The position numbers and the translations under genes are program-made. A stretch of 64,000 bases of DNA from Zygnema circumcarinatum (Eukaryota > Streptophyta > Zygnematophyceae > Zygnematales > Zygnemataceae): NCBI GenBank assembly GCA_037447605.1, contig CM074811.1:911965-975964 (forward strand), given 5' to 3'. Positions within the stretch are counted from its first letter, which is position 1. The number at the start of each line of letters is the position of its first letter. Of this stretch, positions 33,901 to 45,502 are shown one piece after another. The notes under the pieces were generated by a model, which did no database searches, had not been told where the DNA came from, and saw nothing but the letters and a program-made list of their open reading frames with translations.

Positions 33901-36900
33901 AAGAATGCAAGATTGGATTGATTCTTAGTATACGCTCGGACTTCCATCACTGACCAGATTTGGTGATGTTTGGGATATACTAGTAAACCAAACACAAAAC
34001 AGAAACTATGTTCAGTAATTGTAAAAGCAATGAGCTACTTTTAGTAACCATCATCAGCTATGTTGAACTGTCGGAGCATTCTGTCGCAACAAACATACCC
34101 CATGTTCGAGGCTCTTTTTTTGCAGCTTTTGCTACAATCGTAGACGGAAAGAACGAAGAGATGTCAACATCAGAGCTTTCTGGGGGAGCACGTATTCATT
34201 ACATTTTTCAAAACATTTTTGTGAAGAGGCTAGAGGTGAGTACAGGAGTTTGAGCTTTGGGGAGTGGCTGAAAGTGCTTGCTGCTTTCGACTGCCTTGCA
34301 TGTTGAATTTTTTTCATAAATCACATGAAGGTTTACCTTCATGCCGTCACCCCACGTGAACCTATGCCATTTGTACAAGAGAAATCTGGAGAGGCAAAGA
34401 GAGAGCGAGAGTTAGAAGTGCGATTGTATAAACCATCAAGAAGCGAAGGCTGGCTATGTTTGTCTCTGTTTGTGTGTCCAGTGTGAGACATATAATATCC
34501 ATTCCTGGTAACAGTTTACGTCTGCATAATTCTGATACCTCACTTGTGCAGTTTAATGTGATGAACTTGCCTATGGTATTCATCCACATGTTGTAATATC
34601 ATCACCTTACTCTAGTAAAGGAAGGATGGCAACTTTTGGACTGCAGGAAGTGGATCCCTGTGATGACCTCTCAGATGATGACATACGAACGGCCATTCAG
34701 AATGCCACTGGCCCAAAGAACGTCCTTTTCGTTCCAGAGGTATGTTGCATTATTGGGAAAGTTATGAATTACTTAGTTACTTGAGTTACATCCTTCATAG
34801 GAATGTACGTAAGTGCGCTGTCTGATGGATGACAGCTGTGTCTCTCGTACCGATCAGCCTGCGCTTTGTCAAATATCTGCTGGTTTAATGCAGTTTGTGT
34901 ATTGCCTATTTTACCTATATCCAGCGTATGTTCGGTTGTATTGAATCCTTGAATTGTCTGTTTTGGCTTCTTTTCATTTTCCTTTTTCATGTCATGCCTT
35001 TCAGGTGCCCTTTGAAGTACTCATCCGTCGACAAATTGCTAGACTTCTGGACCCGTCATTGCAGTGTGCACGATTTGTTTACGATGAGCTCGTTAAGGTA
35101 CAAGAGTGGAAGCATCTCTTTGTTACTATATGCCTACTTTCTAAGCATGTTGTTGCTAGTTGCCAAAGACTAACAGTTTGAAAGGTCTTGTACAGGGCTG
35201 TACGTCAGTATACATAGTCATCCGTTACCCATAAAGTGTCCTACGTTGCCCTTAGCCTTGGCCTAAACTTTGAGCATACGGTTTTCTAACTCGTTAGCTT
35301 TCCTCCGAATCTATCGAATCTATCCAGCGACGATTTCCTACTAAAGGAGTTTTACAGATGTTTGTTAGCAACTTTGGCTTTTGACTTTGATAAGGATCAT
35401 CACTCTGCAGATTTCCCATTGCTGTGAATCATATGATCTACAGCGCTTCCCGCTGTTGCGGAAGCGGATTGAGGAGACAGTGGCGATCTTTTTGAGAGAT
35501 GGGCTGACACCTGCAGAGACTATGATAGGGCATCTAATCAACATGGAGGTAAGTTTGTGGCCAACAAACCCATGTTATAGACTCAATATGTCATTCTTCA
35601 ACTGAACTCCTTCGCTACCACGCCAGCAATTGAAGATAATGTATGTGCCATCAGCAAGTTCATCCAATGTCACATTGTTCCCGTGCAAAATGTAATGACC
35701 AAGGTATTGGCTGCTGCTAAACGTTGCAGATGGATTACATTAATACGTCACATCCAAGTTTCATTGGCGGTAGCAAAGCGGTGGAAGTGGCTCTTAATCA
35801 CAGCAGGGCTGCCAAGGTGAGCTTTACTTCATTTGCACCTTCCAAGCTGCACAGTGCCTTGAACATTACTATAGACTTATGAGTGTCTGTAGTCAACTGT
35901 CAAAGTTAGCTGAATGACTATACTAGTTTAGTAATCTACGCACAACCTAGCTGCTCATTATCGCAGCAATGCTTCCGGTGCACAGCATTCCTATCAATGC
36001 GAGGAGCAAATTATCTTCAAGGACGTCCGTGATGAGCTAGAAGTGCCTCTGGTTTCTCCAACAGAGGCACCTGGAAAAAAGCGGATCAATCCCGAAGTTG
36101 CCGACCGTTTCCCTTTAATCCAATCCAAACAACGGAAGTTTAGGAACTATGGGCCGCGGGCCTTGCGGCTGTTGTTCTCCAGTGTGGGTCCCAGAAAACC
36201 ACAGAGTTAGTTTCTAGTTACCTCCGGTGGTAACCTCTGAAGATAAATAGAGCATTATTCAGATGATTTTCCAACATCTTGTTGGGTTGCTTGCCACGGT
36301 ATGTGTGTATGCTTTCCAGAATCGATTGGTGTTGTTGGCTGGAGGTGCGTATGTTAATGGTGGTTAAGGTGAGCCCTTTAATCTTCGGTAAACTCCGTGA
36401 ACCTGACATGCGTAAGGCTTGTGCTTGTGCTTGTGATATTCTTGCAGCAAGAGACAAATGAGTGGAAGGATCCGGCTGTGGAGAGGGCACCTTTGGAGAA
36501 GACACAGCAAAAGCCGCGGGCAATTTTAGCAAGAAATAACCCACCATCCCAAGCAACGGAAACGGTATTGCAGTTTCTTTATGCATTTAGGAAAAGGTTG
36601 CTTCTGATGTATTTTTGTCTCATTACTGTAGGTTTGTATCAATGCCTTTATGCTGCATCTAATGCCGCACTTCCTTCGTTCCTTTGCGTCATTTCTCCCT
36701 TCGCTGCAAGATCCTTAAATGATTTTGCCCAACAAATGGGCTATTTGCCTGATACCTTCATCCTTGACGTTTGGTTAGAGACTGGACTGCTGTTTCTGAT
36801 TTTTCTCCAGGCAACAGCACGACCGGTGACTCATAATGGACTGCACAGTGAGAAGTCTGGAGTTGCAGGTATGCTCTGTGACATCCACAATTGTGTTGTT

Positions 36901-38997
36901 TGTTAAAGTTTATATTAGTACAATATATGGATAGCTTGCTTGTCTTCTCTGTGTGATATGCTCAAGCGGCCTCTTTGTTTATTTATTTACTTTTTCCCTC
37001 CCTTCCTCTCTATTATTTTCTCTCGATGGCTGTAGGAACGACGACAAGTTGGGGGATTTCTTCCATATTCAGCGGAACAGAACGCAATGGAACTGGAAGA
37101 AATCCAAATTCAACTCAAATGTATTCTGAGTCATTGCCTGAACCACCTACTAGCATCCATCTGAAGGAGGTCAGTTCGATCACATTTTGTTAACCTCTGA
37201 ATGAAATAATCTGGTGACCTTCCTTCACGGGTTTTTTCTGGAGTTCATGGAAATACTTAAGGCCAATTAATTTATCAACATTGAGCATTTTCATTTTCAC
37301 GAACTCCTTTTGTTGAACAGGGGAGGCAAGAGGCTATCGTATATCATGGTAAACGAGTATTTGAAGAATAATGTTCAATGTCTGCTTCCATTCTCATATC
37401 GTCGATTCGATTTTTGTTATGTTGAATGTACAGCCCCCTGCAGTTCTGAGGGCCAGCGATGAGAAGTCTCAAGAAGAGTCGACAGAGATTTCAGTCACTC
37501 GGATTCTTTTGAAGTCATATTATGACATTGTGCGCAAAAATATTCAAGACGCCGTGCCTAAAGCCATTATGCATTTTTTGGTAAGCATATTTTTCCTATC
37601 TGTTGTCGATGTCACTCTTCTCATGGCATGGCGGAAACGAAATGGAGTCTAAGTACGACAGGAAGTTGGCTTCCCTGTCTGCAAGAAAGGAAACAGTTCT
37701 GAGTGATTCAGCTTATGTTGTGCACTGTGCTTCTGTTATGCCTTATAATGGTCAATTTTCTACAAATAGTGGTACTGTGACAATGGAAACACCATTTGAG
37801 TTTCATGATCTAAATCTAGATTAATGTCGTATGGGTGCAGGTGAATCAAGTGAAAAGGGAACTACATAGCATCTTTATTCGGGAGCTTTATAAGTGAGTC
37901 TTGATTCAGAATATAGATCATAACTTTAACTTCTTTGCAGGTTCGAGGCTCAGAAACGGAAACTTTAATGAAATTAGCAGTGTCAAATACATTCGCGTAG
38001 CTGCTGCAAGCACGATTGTCTTTATAAAATCTTCACTCACAGGTTCCTTCCCTTGTATCTCTTCTGTGCTCTGAAACTTTCACCATAGTGTCAGATGTCC
38101 ATTCCTATACATATTTCTTCCGTGCAATTGTATGTGCTTTTGAGCATGATGAAGGAGCTGATGCTGTTGTGGCTGTGGCTTTGGGTTGGGAGAATCAGAG
38201 AGTCGTTGTTTGAAGAAATGCTCCAGGAGAAGGAGGAAGTGGCGATGAAACGGAAACGGTGCAAGGAAATCCTCCGTGTTCTGCAACAGGCCGCATGGGT
38301 AACTCCACTTCCATCTCATCCGAAGTGACGCAGATGTTGTGGTTCTGCCCCCTCCTTCCCCTTCCTCTCCTCCTCCCTTCCCCCTCCCTCTCTCCTACTC
38401 CTCCCCTCCAACCAGTCCCTTCACCATAATGCCTTCAGCACTACAAGTGGTGCCAACATCCTTATAGTTGAAGCCCTTGTAACCAACTGCATCAGATAAG
38501 CCACAGTGCGCTTTTTCCTCAGTTTTCACCAGCCAATACCCTTCACATATCATCTATCCGAGCAGTCTGACCTGCTTACTTCCTTTCTGCCTTCCTCATC
38601 CGTCTCAAGCAGGGATCCCGTTCCTGCATACCTTAACCTAATTAAACGATTTATTTTTTTCCCGACATTCACTCCCTTACACTGGACTTAAAAATTGCTG
38701 TATCATTTTTGTGACGTTTTGTAGACCTTGGAGGAGCTTCCCCTTGAACCGGACAGCCCTGTGAGAACTTATGCTGGAGGCCTTGATTCAACGGGTCTCC
38801 CTGCAGCGTCCTCCTTTAACTTAGTCGCGACTAAGATGGCCGCTCACCATGGACAGGAGGGCATCCCCCCCAACCCCTACACCTCTCCCGCCTTCAATCA
38901 GTCCAGTCCCTCAGCGAGAACCTTTGGGCGGAGGTCAGGTATGGACGGAGGCCTGGGCTCTCTCTCAGGAGGCGTAATGATGGCTAATGGGAGGTGA
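30999..38997 (+). CDS. DRP3: Dynamin-related GTPase DRP3 (mitochondrial/peroxisomal division)
   Basis: Twenty exons splice in phase from ATG 30999 to TGA 38997 and give 832 aa. Examples: 30999-31391, 31610-31892, 32065-32093, 32300-32401, 35411-35548, 37434-37580, 37841-37893, 38199-38298, 38725-38997. The product is a large GTPase that forms rings to constrict mitochondria and peroxisomes. The GTPase domain shows G1 GSQSSGKS, G3 DLPG and G4 TKLD. The middle domain follows ([32 protein letters not shown]). A variable insert carries [11 protein letters not shown], and the GED has [15 protein letters not shown] and LFEEMLQE. There is no PH or Pro-rich domain, as expected for DRP3. Length is close to Arabidopsis DRP3A (about 808 aa). 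An in-frame ATG at 30960 would add 13 residues. The last exon adds a Gly/Ser-rich tail of about 85 residues. Confidence 0.93.
35942..36208 (+). other. Unexplained open frame inside DRP3 intron 13
   Basis: A frame of about 85 codons without a usable start lies between exons 13 and 14. It contains [20 protein letters not shown] and ends in TAG. It does not join exon 13 in phase through any AG I can see, so it is not a simple cassette exon. A gene or transposon fragment, or chance, are the options. Confidence 0.3.
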
Positions 38998-41742
38998 TAG
39001 AGGGAGAGAGTTGAGATAGGCGTAGTGGAGGGGGAAGAGTGACATAATGAGGAGAGGGAGGGCACGTAGAGAGGCTGAGGGTGTGAGAGGATGAGAATGT
39101 GATGTAGATGCCAAATTGTTTTGGCTGTACTACGAGTAATCGGCCAACTGTAAATGTCGAACGTTGCTTGTGTCCAGGAGTGAGAGAGACGGAGTAGGGG
39201 AACTGTGGGGGGGGAAGGAGGGGACTTGTGGCAAAATTTGCCTAGAGAGAGATTGGGGTGGTGTAGACTAATCGCTTTAAGAAGCAATTGATCTTCATGG
39301 GGGGTGGCAAGTGGGGTCAGGGTGAGATGCCGGCCCGGGGCAATCCTCACCTGTGGTGGGTTTTGGGTTCAGTGGTGGACGATTTGTATTGGTGGCCTTA
39401 AAAAAAAATTCAGCCCCTCTAGGGCAATGCTTTCAGCACGATGTGAGGACGGTGAAAGTTGCACAACAGATGAATCTTGCTGCTGGTTCTTCTTCGTGCA
39501 ATTGTGTACATGGAACTCTGCTGTCAATATAGCCTATCGGACACAGAACGGTCCCCGGTCTGTTTCAGTTTTGAAGCTGTCTGCATAGTTTTAGGCTACA
39601 GCACGGTACCCCTTATATTGGCCTATGTTCGTTTGGCAATCGTATTTGCTACTCCATGAGAACAAATTGTACAAATCCTTTGACAATTTGTAATTTGAAC
39701 AAGAAAAATGGTGGATGGGTCTGCATGCGGCGCTGTACGGAAACGTCCGTACTATCCATCTGTACGACTCGATTATTCCCCTCCCTTCATTAGTCGATCC
39801 CAAAACTTTTCCCAAACCTCGCGACATCATTTCCCCAAAGTGGTAGGAGCACCACATAACTTGTGCCTGTTCAGCACAACAAAAAACTGTAAATGAGTAG
39901 ATGCCTTGATGGGAGAGCACATGGGTTCATGGGACCACTCCAGCAAAGGGATGGACGAAAGTCCGTAGAAGGGACTTTTAGAGTTTGACATTTCAGTATT
40001 CGAACGTTATAGGCAAAGCTGCTCTGCCAGAGATTGTGCTGGCTAATGTGCCCATAGAGCGGGAAAACAAGACCTTTTGTGAAGATTTTACTAAAAAAAT
40101 TTCAATAGGATGTTTAAGAACATAGTTAAAATTGTAGAACAAGATATCCTTGAACGTGCACCTACGCAATGCCAAGCTCCTATAGTTGTACGTGTACTCG
40201 GATAGCATCTCCCCTGCGGATTCCAGCACAGCGGGGCTCTAGAGCAGGTCCGGACTCGCGCCGACACCCGCAGGGCGCCTTTTGGGGAAGGTTTGTCCCT
40301 CGGAGGCCTCCCAGTCGTCGATGTGAAGGAACATCGACGGCTGGGAGCGGCCGACGACATCAGCCCATACCGAGCGGAGGGGGTCACAGAGCGAAGCATT
40401 CCTGAATACGTACTCGAGTACGCTAACGTGAACTTACATTCTAAAATCGCGGTACGTATTCTATTTTATCTTTGGAAGTCGCCCAAAATGACGGTCCGAA
40501 ATCAAAAGGATATAGAAACGGCACGTTTATTTTCCCTTTCGCTTGAGAAATCGCTACATTTTGATCTATTGGTGTACTCGTTCTATAATGGAAAGGCCAG
40601 GAGACGAAACGTTTTGCTTGGCCCGGCCCGAATCGCCGTACGGCAATGGAAAAGCGAGTCGGCGCGTTGCAGCGATTTGGCGCTTTCTGACCCTCGCTCT
40701 CTCCCACTCGCTCTCCCTCGCCCGCTCCCTCTCTCTCTCCCTCGCTATCTCCTCTCTCTCTCACTCCCTCGCTCTCTCCCTCTCTCCCCCTCTCTCTTAC
40801 TCTCTCTTTCCCTCGCCCTCTCCCTCTCTCTCCCCCTCGCTCTCTCCCTCTCTCTCTCTCTCCCGCGCTCTCTCCCTCTGTCTCTCTCCCTCACTCTATC
40901 CGTCTCTCTCACTCCCTCGCCCACTCGCAGCTCTACTTCCTAGAGGGGAAATTCAGGTGCGCCTCTATGTCAGGAAGGGGACAAATGGTGGGTGTCCTCG
41001 GCGGCGGCAGGACTCGAGGCAGAGAGCGACCTTCTATGCCAACTATCTCGCTGCGCTGTGCCGTTTCCCGTTGCGCTGAGGTCAGTTTATATGTTGGAAA
41101 TGTCAATGTCCTCCTTCCGCTGTCACAGTTCTGGTTCTGTACTCCTTCAGACTGATGTCAGCGATCTTGGTTCATTGCTTTGCGACTTGCGAGGTGGGGA
41201 CTGGCGGAGAGGGGGCTGGAGAGATCTCAGCCGTTCTTCGCACGTGCGTTGAACGGTAACTGTAACTGCTGCTGCCCATGGAAACAAGGCCTCGAGTGGC
41301 CATGGACATAGAGACAGACAGAGACAGAGAGTAGTGCTGTGCATGCTTCATTCACATTCAATCGAAAGCACCGAAAACGACAAAAAATGACATTGTCCCA
41401 TCCCGCCTCGTGGCGTTTTCATTTATTTTCTTTATTCCCAAAACAACGATGTTCAAAGATGGCCCTTGAAGGAGCCACACGCTTCCTACTGCCCTCATGC
41501 CCTAAGTCAGAGGGCGCGTGTTCTCTCAGAAGGTGTCAACAAATTTACACAGAACAAGCCTAAGACTTAAGCCACCACAAGATTAATCAAACCCAAAACC
41601 ACCCAAAACCCTCAAATCAATGATCTACAAAAAGAGAGAGAAGAAAGAAAAGCGGGAGGGTCCCACATTATCAAAAACGAATGTACTGTATGAAGAAAGG
41701 ACGACCGTACGACCCCAAAAGCCCCTTCTTGCAAAACCACCT
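38998..41742. other. Intergenic region between DRP3 and XRI1-like genes
   Basis: GA-rich sequence follows the DRP3 stop. GTAC motifs lie at 39725-39770. A GC-rich block at about 40190-40420 stands out in composition and reads openly in several frames, but it has no start, homologue or splice support I recognise. 40685-40930 is CT-rich. No gene is called. Confidence 0.5.
40685..40930 (+). repeat. CT-rich low-complexity tract
   Basis: Near-pure pyrimidine on the plus strand (CTCTCCCTCGCTCTCTCC-like). Serine/leucine-rich frames across it are artefacts. Confidence 0.85.
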
Positions 41743-42048
41743 CTACGACTTGAGAATAATGATTGCTCCGTCCCCTCCCGTGGGGATCTTGGTGCGCTCC
41801 TTGATGGGGTGCTGCCGCGTTGACTTGACGAGATGGGGGCCATGGCCATCCTCCTCCTCCTCCTCGACATGGGGATGGGGATGGGTCCTTGCATGCGCAT
41901 GCATGGCCTCATGATGCCTTTTGGCGCTGGACTCGATGTGGCTGTTGATGGTTTGGAGGGCCTCTTGGAGGGAGCACCGACTGTCGATGTCTTGCCGCAC
42001 ACTCAAAAACGGATATACAATATGGGACCGAGGGGACCCTGCATCATC

Positions 42049-42080
<32 letters not shown>

Positions 42081-42084
42081 TATC

Positions 42085-42173
<89 letters not shown>

Positions 42174-45100
42174 TATCATCATCATCATCATCACCCATAC
42201 GCATCAGTTACATCACGATCGCATCCCATGACATCTTGTTGATACGCAGCCCACAGCTACATCCATGCTAACATACTACCAAAACAAGACAAGGGCAGTG
42301 AGGAAAAGCATTAAAAAAAGATGAGCTTTACTTGTGAGTGGACCGTCCTGCCGATCTTAAGCCGATAAAAGATAAGGGCAAAACACATGGCGCTAAAAAG
42401 CCTTTTGTTTTTTAGGTTGTAGTGAGTTGAAAGAGTACCTTGTTTGGAGGGAGGAGTAATGGCGTTGAGCTCCTTTGGGCGCTTCCGAATAATGGGGGGA
42501 GTGGTAGGAGCAAGCGGGTTTCCTGATCAAACAAAGATATAGAACTGCACTTTCGTGAGGTTATGAACTCAACAGATGTGAAAGCATCTCAATGCATCTT
42601 TATCTCACCTCTCTTTCTCTCTCTCATCCTACGCCTCTCCCCCCCTCCTCTCTCCTCCACCTCCCACCTTCCCAATCCGCCCCACGCCTTCACGCCCTCT
42701 TTTCCCCTCCCCCTCCCACTATCCCGCTTCCTATCCTTCACACTCCCACTCCCACTCCCCCTCCCAACCCACCCTCCCATTCCAGCACTCCTCCCTCCCT
42801 CCTCCCTCCTCCCTCCTCCCTCCTCCCTCCTCCCTCCTCCCTCCTCCCTCCTCCCTCCTCCCTCCTCCCTCCCCCTCCCCCCTGCCTCTTCCTCTCCTCT
42901 CCAGCTCCGTGCCCTTCCCTCTCCTGGTGAAGGCCCATTTGGAATCAAACCTTCTCGGGCTCCTTTTGTCCTGCTACCCACCAACCCACTCCTGCCACGT
43001 GTCAGCGCATCAGCCAATAAAGTGTCATTTGTTTTCATTCATTCCCTTCTAACCCCAATCATAAAACTGACCTTCCTTTTGGAGATCCGAGTGTCTGCCT
43101 TTTTGGCCGAGGGGCTCTGTTCGCTGCTACCGCCCTCTTTGTTCCTCGGGGAAGAGTTTCTGCACCAACGATGAGATGAGGGGGGGGAGGAGGGAGGGAG
43201 GGAGGACAAGGGAAGGAAGGGAGAGTGAGGTAGAGAAAGGAGGTGACGCAGAGTCAAGGGAAAAGAGGAGCAGACAGGAGTGAGGGGAATGGAAAGAGAG
43301 CGGGTGAGGGAAGAGAGGGGAGGAGATAGAAGAGAGAGCAGGAGACAAGAGGGAATGAGGAGGGGGAGGGGGAGAAGGGCGAGAGAGAGAGAGGGAGAGA
43401 GAGAGCGAGAGCAAGAGAGAGAGGGAGATTATATGAAGCATGCAGCCAGCTTTCAGCATTACGTTGACACGTGTCATCCGCAGAAACGCTCTACAGAACC
43501 AGGCTACGCAAAATGCAGACGAGTCTCGTTTGTCGTTTTGCCAGAAAACGCAAAAGTTGCAAAACGTCCTCAAGGGGCGAACCTTGAGAGCTTGGTTCGA
43601 TCTCCATGAGCTGAATCTCAGTTCCGTTGCTGTTTTCCTGCGGAAGAAGCACATGGAAACAGTCAAAGGTGGAGGAAGACTCATGCTCTGTGAATTTGAC
43701 TTCGTTTGACTTTGACTGAGTTTAACTTTGGGACCTATTGTTCCTTCGCAGTACAATGTCGAATAGTCCAAAGATCCCTAACAAACGTTGTACGGAAAAA
43801 GACATCCGAGAAAATCAGAAAGCTAACCCAAAAAAACTCAAATTTCCCAAACTATGTCTATTTATGTTGAACGTCTATTAAAAAAAGAAAAAAAGAAACA
43901 ACAAAGTAAAAGACTAAAAAATGAAAAATAGAGACCTCAGCCCACAATCGTCTTTGACGTTTTGCTGGCGGGAGGATTCCCTGTGACCGGCGACGGTAAA
44001 CTGAACTGGCTGCATAGAACGGAGGTAAGGAATGGAAAATTTTAGAGGCAGATCAGAACTCAAGCGCAGACAGAAAACAGATACAGGAATAGGAAAAAAA
44101 AAAAAAAATCAAAATTCACATATCTTGTGTCTTTGTTGCCTGCTCTGAAGCAAAGAAAGTTGTCCTTTTACCGTCAGGGTCTTCCAAAAAGTGGTCCTCC
44201 AATCCTTCCAAGGCTGCGTCCCACGACTCAACATTCGTCTCTGCCGAGGAAAATGTGAGAAAGAAAAAAAAGGAAATAGATTAGACATTATATAATGTTT
44301 TTTTTTAGTTTGGAAACCTGAATCATATATGCACCAACCAAAAAAAAAAAAAAACATCCAAAAGTGATTTTCCTTCAGCCATTGGACAAGAGTCCCACAC
44401 TGACAGAATTCGACCTCCCACATTCTGTGAATTAGTTTAAATTCACTGACATTTTGCTCAAATTCTCATAGAAACCCACATGGAGCCTGTTCTCAGTTCA
44501 AACTGAACGTGCACATAGATCGGCAGTTCAGTCCTACCTGCCCCTCCCACAGGAACTCCATGTAAGCCTTCACATGGAACAACCTCCCTCAGTTTCGCCT
44601 CCCCAAGAGAAGCCTCCCATGGATCCGCCGTTTCTCCGCAGTCAAAAATTTCTGTTTGCCCAAGAACAGCCAAAAGATTTGATTTTTGACAGGGTCCATT
44701 ATCGATCACCTTTCTCTTTCTCTCCATCTCTCTCTCCCACTCTCGCTCCCTCTCACCGTCTGATCCCAACCCCTCATCAGTCCCCCAGCCTTCTCTCCAC
44801 CCCTCTCCCTCTCCTCCCTCTCTCTTTATTCCGTTTCATTCTCCTCCATCCTCTCCCTCCTTCCCACTCACTGCCGTTGTCGCCTATCCTTCTCCTCCCT
44901 CACTCAACTCTCTCCCTCTCCTCTCAAAATCCCGCCTCTCCAACCCCCCTCTATCTTCCTCCCTCGCCCTGCTCTCTCAACTGCCCCCCCTCACCCCCTC
45001 GCCTCTCCCCATTCCCTCCCTCTCTCTCTCTCCCCCTCCAAGCCTCCCTCCCTCCCCTCCTCTCCCCTCCATTCCCCCCTCCTTCCCTCCCTCAACTTTC

Positions 45101-45363
45101 GCTTCCTCCCACTCTCCCCCTGCCCACCGCAATTCTCTCCTCCTCCCTCTCCCTCCGTCCTCTCGCCTACCTCACCCTCCCTCCCACCTGCCTCTCCCTC
45201 CCTCCCTCCCCATCCCTCCCCTCCCTCCCTCCCTCCCTCCCTCCCCCTCCCCCTCCCCCCCAACCTCCCTCCCTCCCTCACCTGGCGGCAGTTCCCAGTA
45301 CGCGAGAGGTGGCGCTGCCTCGTGCTGCTGCCACGTGTCCCCCACCTCCGCCCTTCCCGCCAT
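41743..45363 (-). CDS. XRI1: XRI1-like protein (meiosis / DNA damage response)
   Basis: Exons: 45363-45282, 44651-44538, about 44399 to 44350 (donor unresolved), 44240-44172, 44009-43936, 43637-43583, 43159-43072, 42991-42951, 42522-42439, 42038-41743. All junctions except those of exon 3 are in phase. The N-terminus has YWELPPEIFDCGETADPWE and a WDSCPMAEGKSLLD segment. The middle is basic (LPPAKRQRRLWAE, ETLPRGTKRAV). The C-terminus has SHIVYPF, SLQEALQTINSHI and KERTKIPTGGDGAIIILKS. These resemble the conserved C-terminal blocks of Arabidopsis XRI1 as I recall them (VAYPF, DINQRI, KTKIRTEGGKGSI). XRI1 is a plant nuclear protein induced by X-rays, bound to MND1 and needed for meiosis. It has no catalytic domain. 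The last intron ends in a long (GAT)n tract. Confidence 0.65.
42043..42193 (-). repeat. (GAT)n trinucleotide microsatellite at a 3' splice site
   Basis: About 150 bp of ATC/GAT repeats with a few interruptions. On the minus strand it runs directly into GATGCAG, the proposed acceptor of the last XRI1-like exon, and stays open in that exon's frame as poly-Asp. Confidence 0.9.
42780..42875 (+). repeat. CTCCCTC tandem microsatellite
   Basis: Seven-base units (CTCCCTC) repeat more than ten times almost perfectly, within an XRI1-like intron. Confidence 0.85.
43165..43432 (+). repeat. GA-rich intronic tract
   Basis: The plus strand is almost pure purine, GAGAGAGGGAGAGAGA-like. On the coding (minus) strand it is a long pyrimidine tract just upstream of the acceptor of exon 43159-43072. 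Confidence 0.8.
44705..45285 (+). repeat. Pyrimidine-rich first intron of the XRI1-like gene
   Basis: Almost 600 bp of CT/CCCT low-complexity DNA lies between exons 1 and 2 (transcribed as GA-rich RNA). The long Pro/Leu/Ser frames on the plus strand are artefacts. Confidence 0.8.
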
Positions 45364-45449
45364 CTTCGTCCCCCTCCGCCGCTCTCCACCTCCGCCCCCT
45401 CCAAAGCGCGCAATTTTAAGTTGGCCCAAAAGGGGACCAATCACGAATC

Positions 45450-45502
45450 GCCACGTGGCAGAAACATTTTGGCAAAAAAATGGTTCCCTGGCCACGTGGC
45501 AA
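45450..45502. promoter_or_regulatory. Twin G-boxes upstream of the XRI1-like start
   Basis: Two perfect palindromes, TGCCACGTGGCA-type (CACGTG near 45452) and GCCACGTGGC (45491-45500), sit about 40 bp apart and roughly 90-130 bp upstream of the ATG. CACGTG is bound by plant bZIP and bHLH factors. A third CACGTG lies inside exon 1 near 45332. Confidence 0.55.

Noticed and set aside
40190-40430. GC-rich block resembling an exon or organellar/ribosomal fragment
   Set aside because: No start, splice pair or recognised homologue; the long frame through it begins at a TTG, not an ATG.
44574-45419. A 281-codon Pro/Leu/Ser frame on the plus strand
   Set aside because: It lies over CT-rich DNA that is the first intron and exon 1 of the minus-strand XRI1-like gene.
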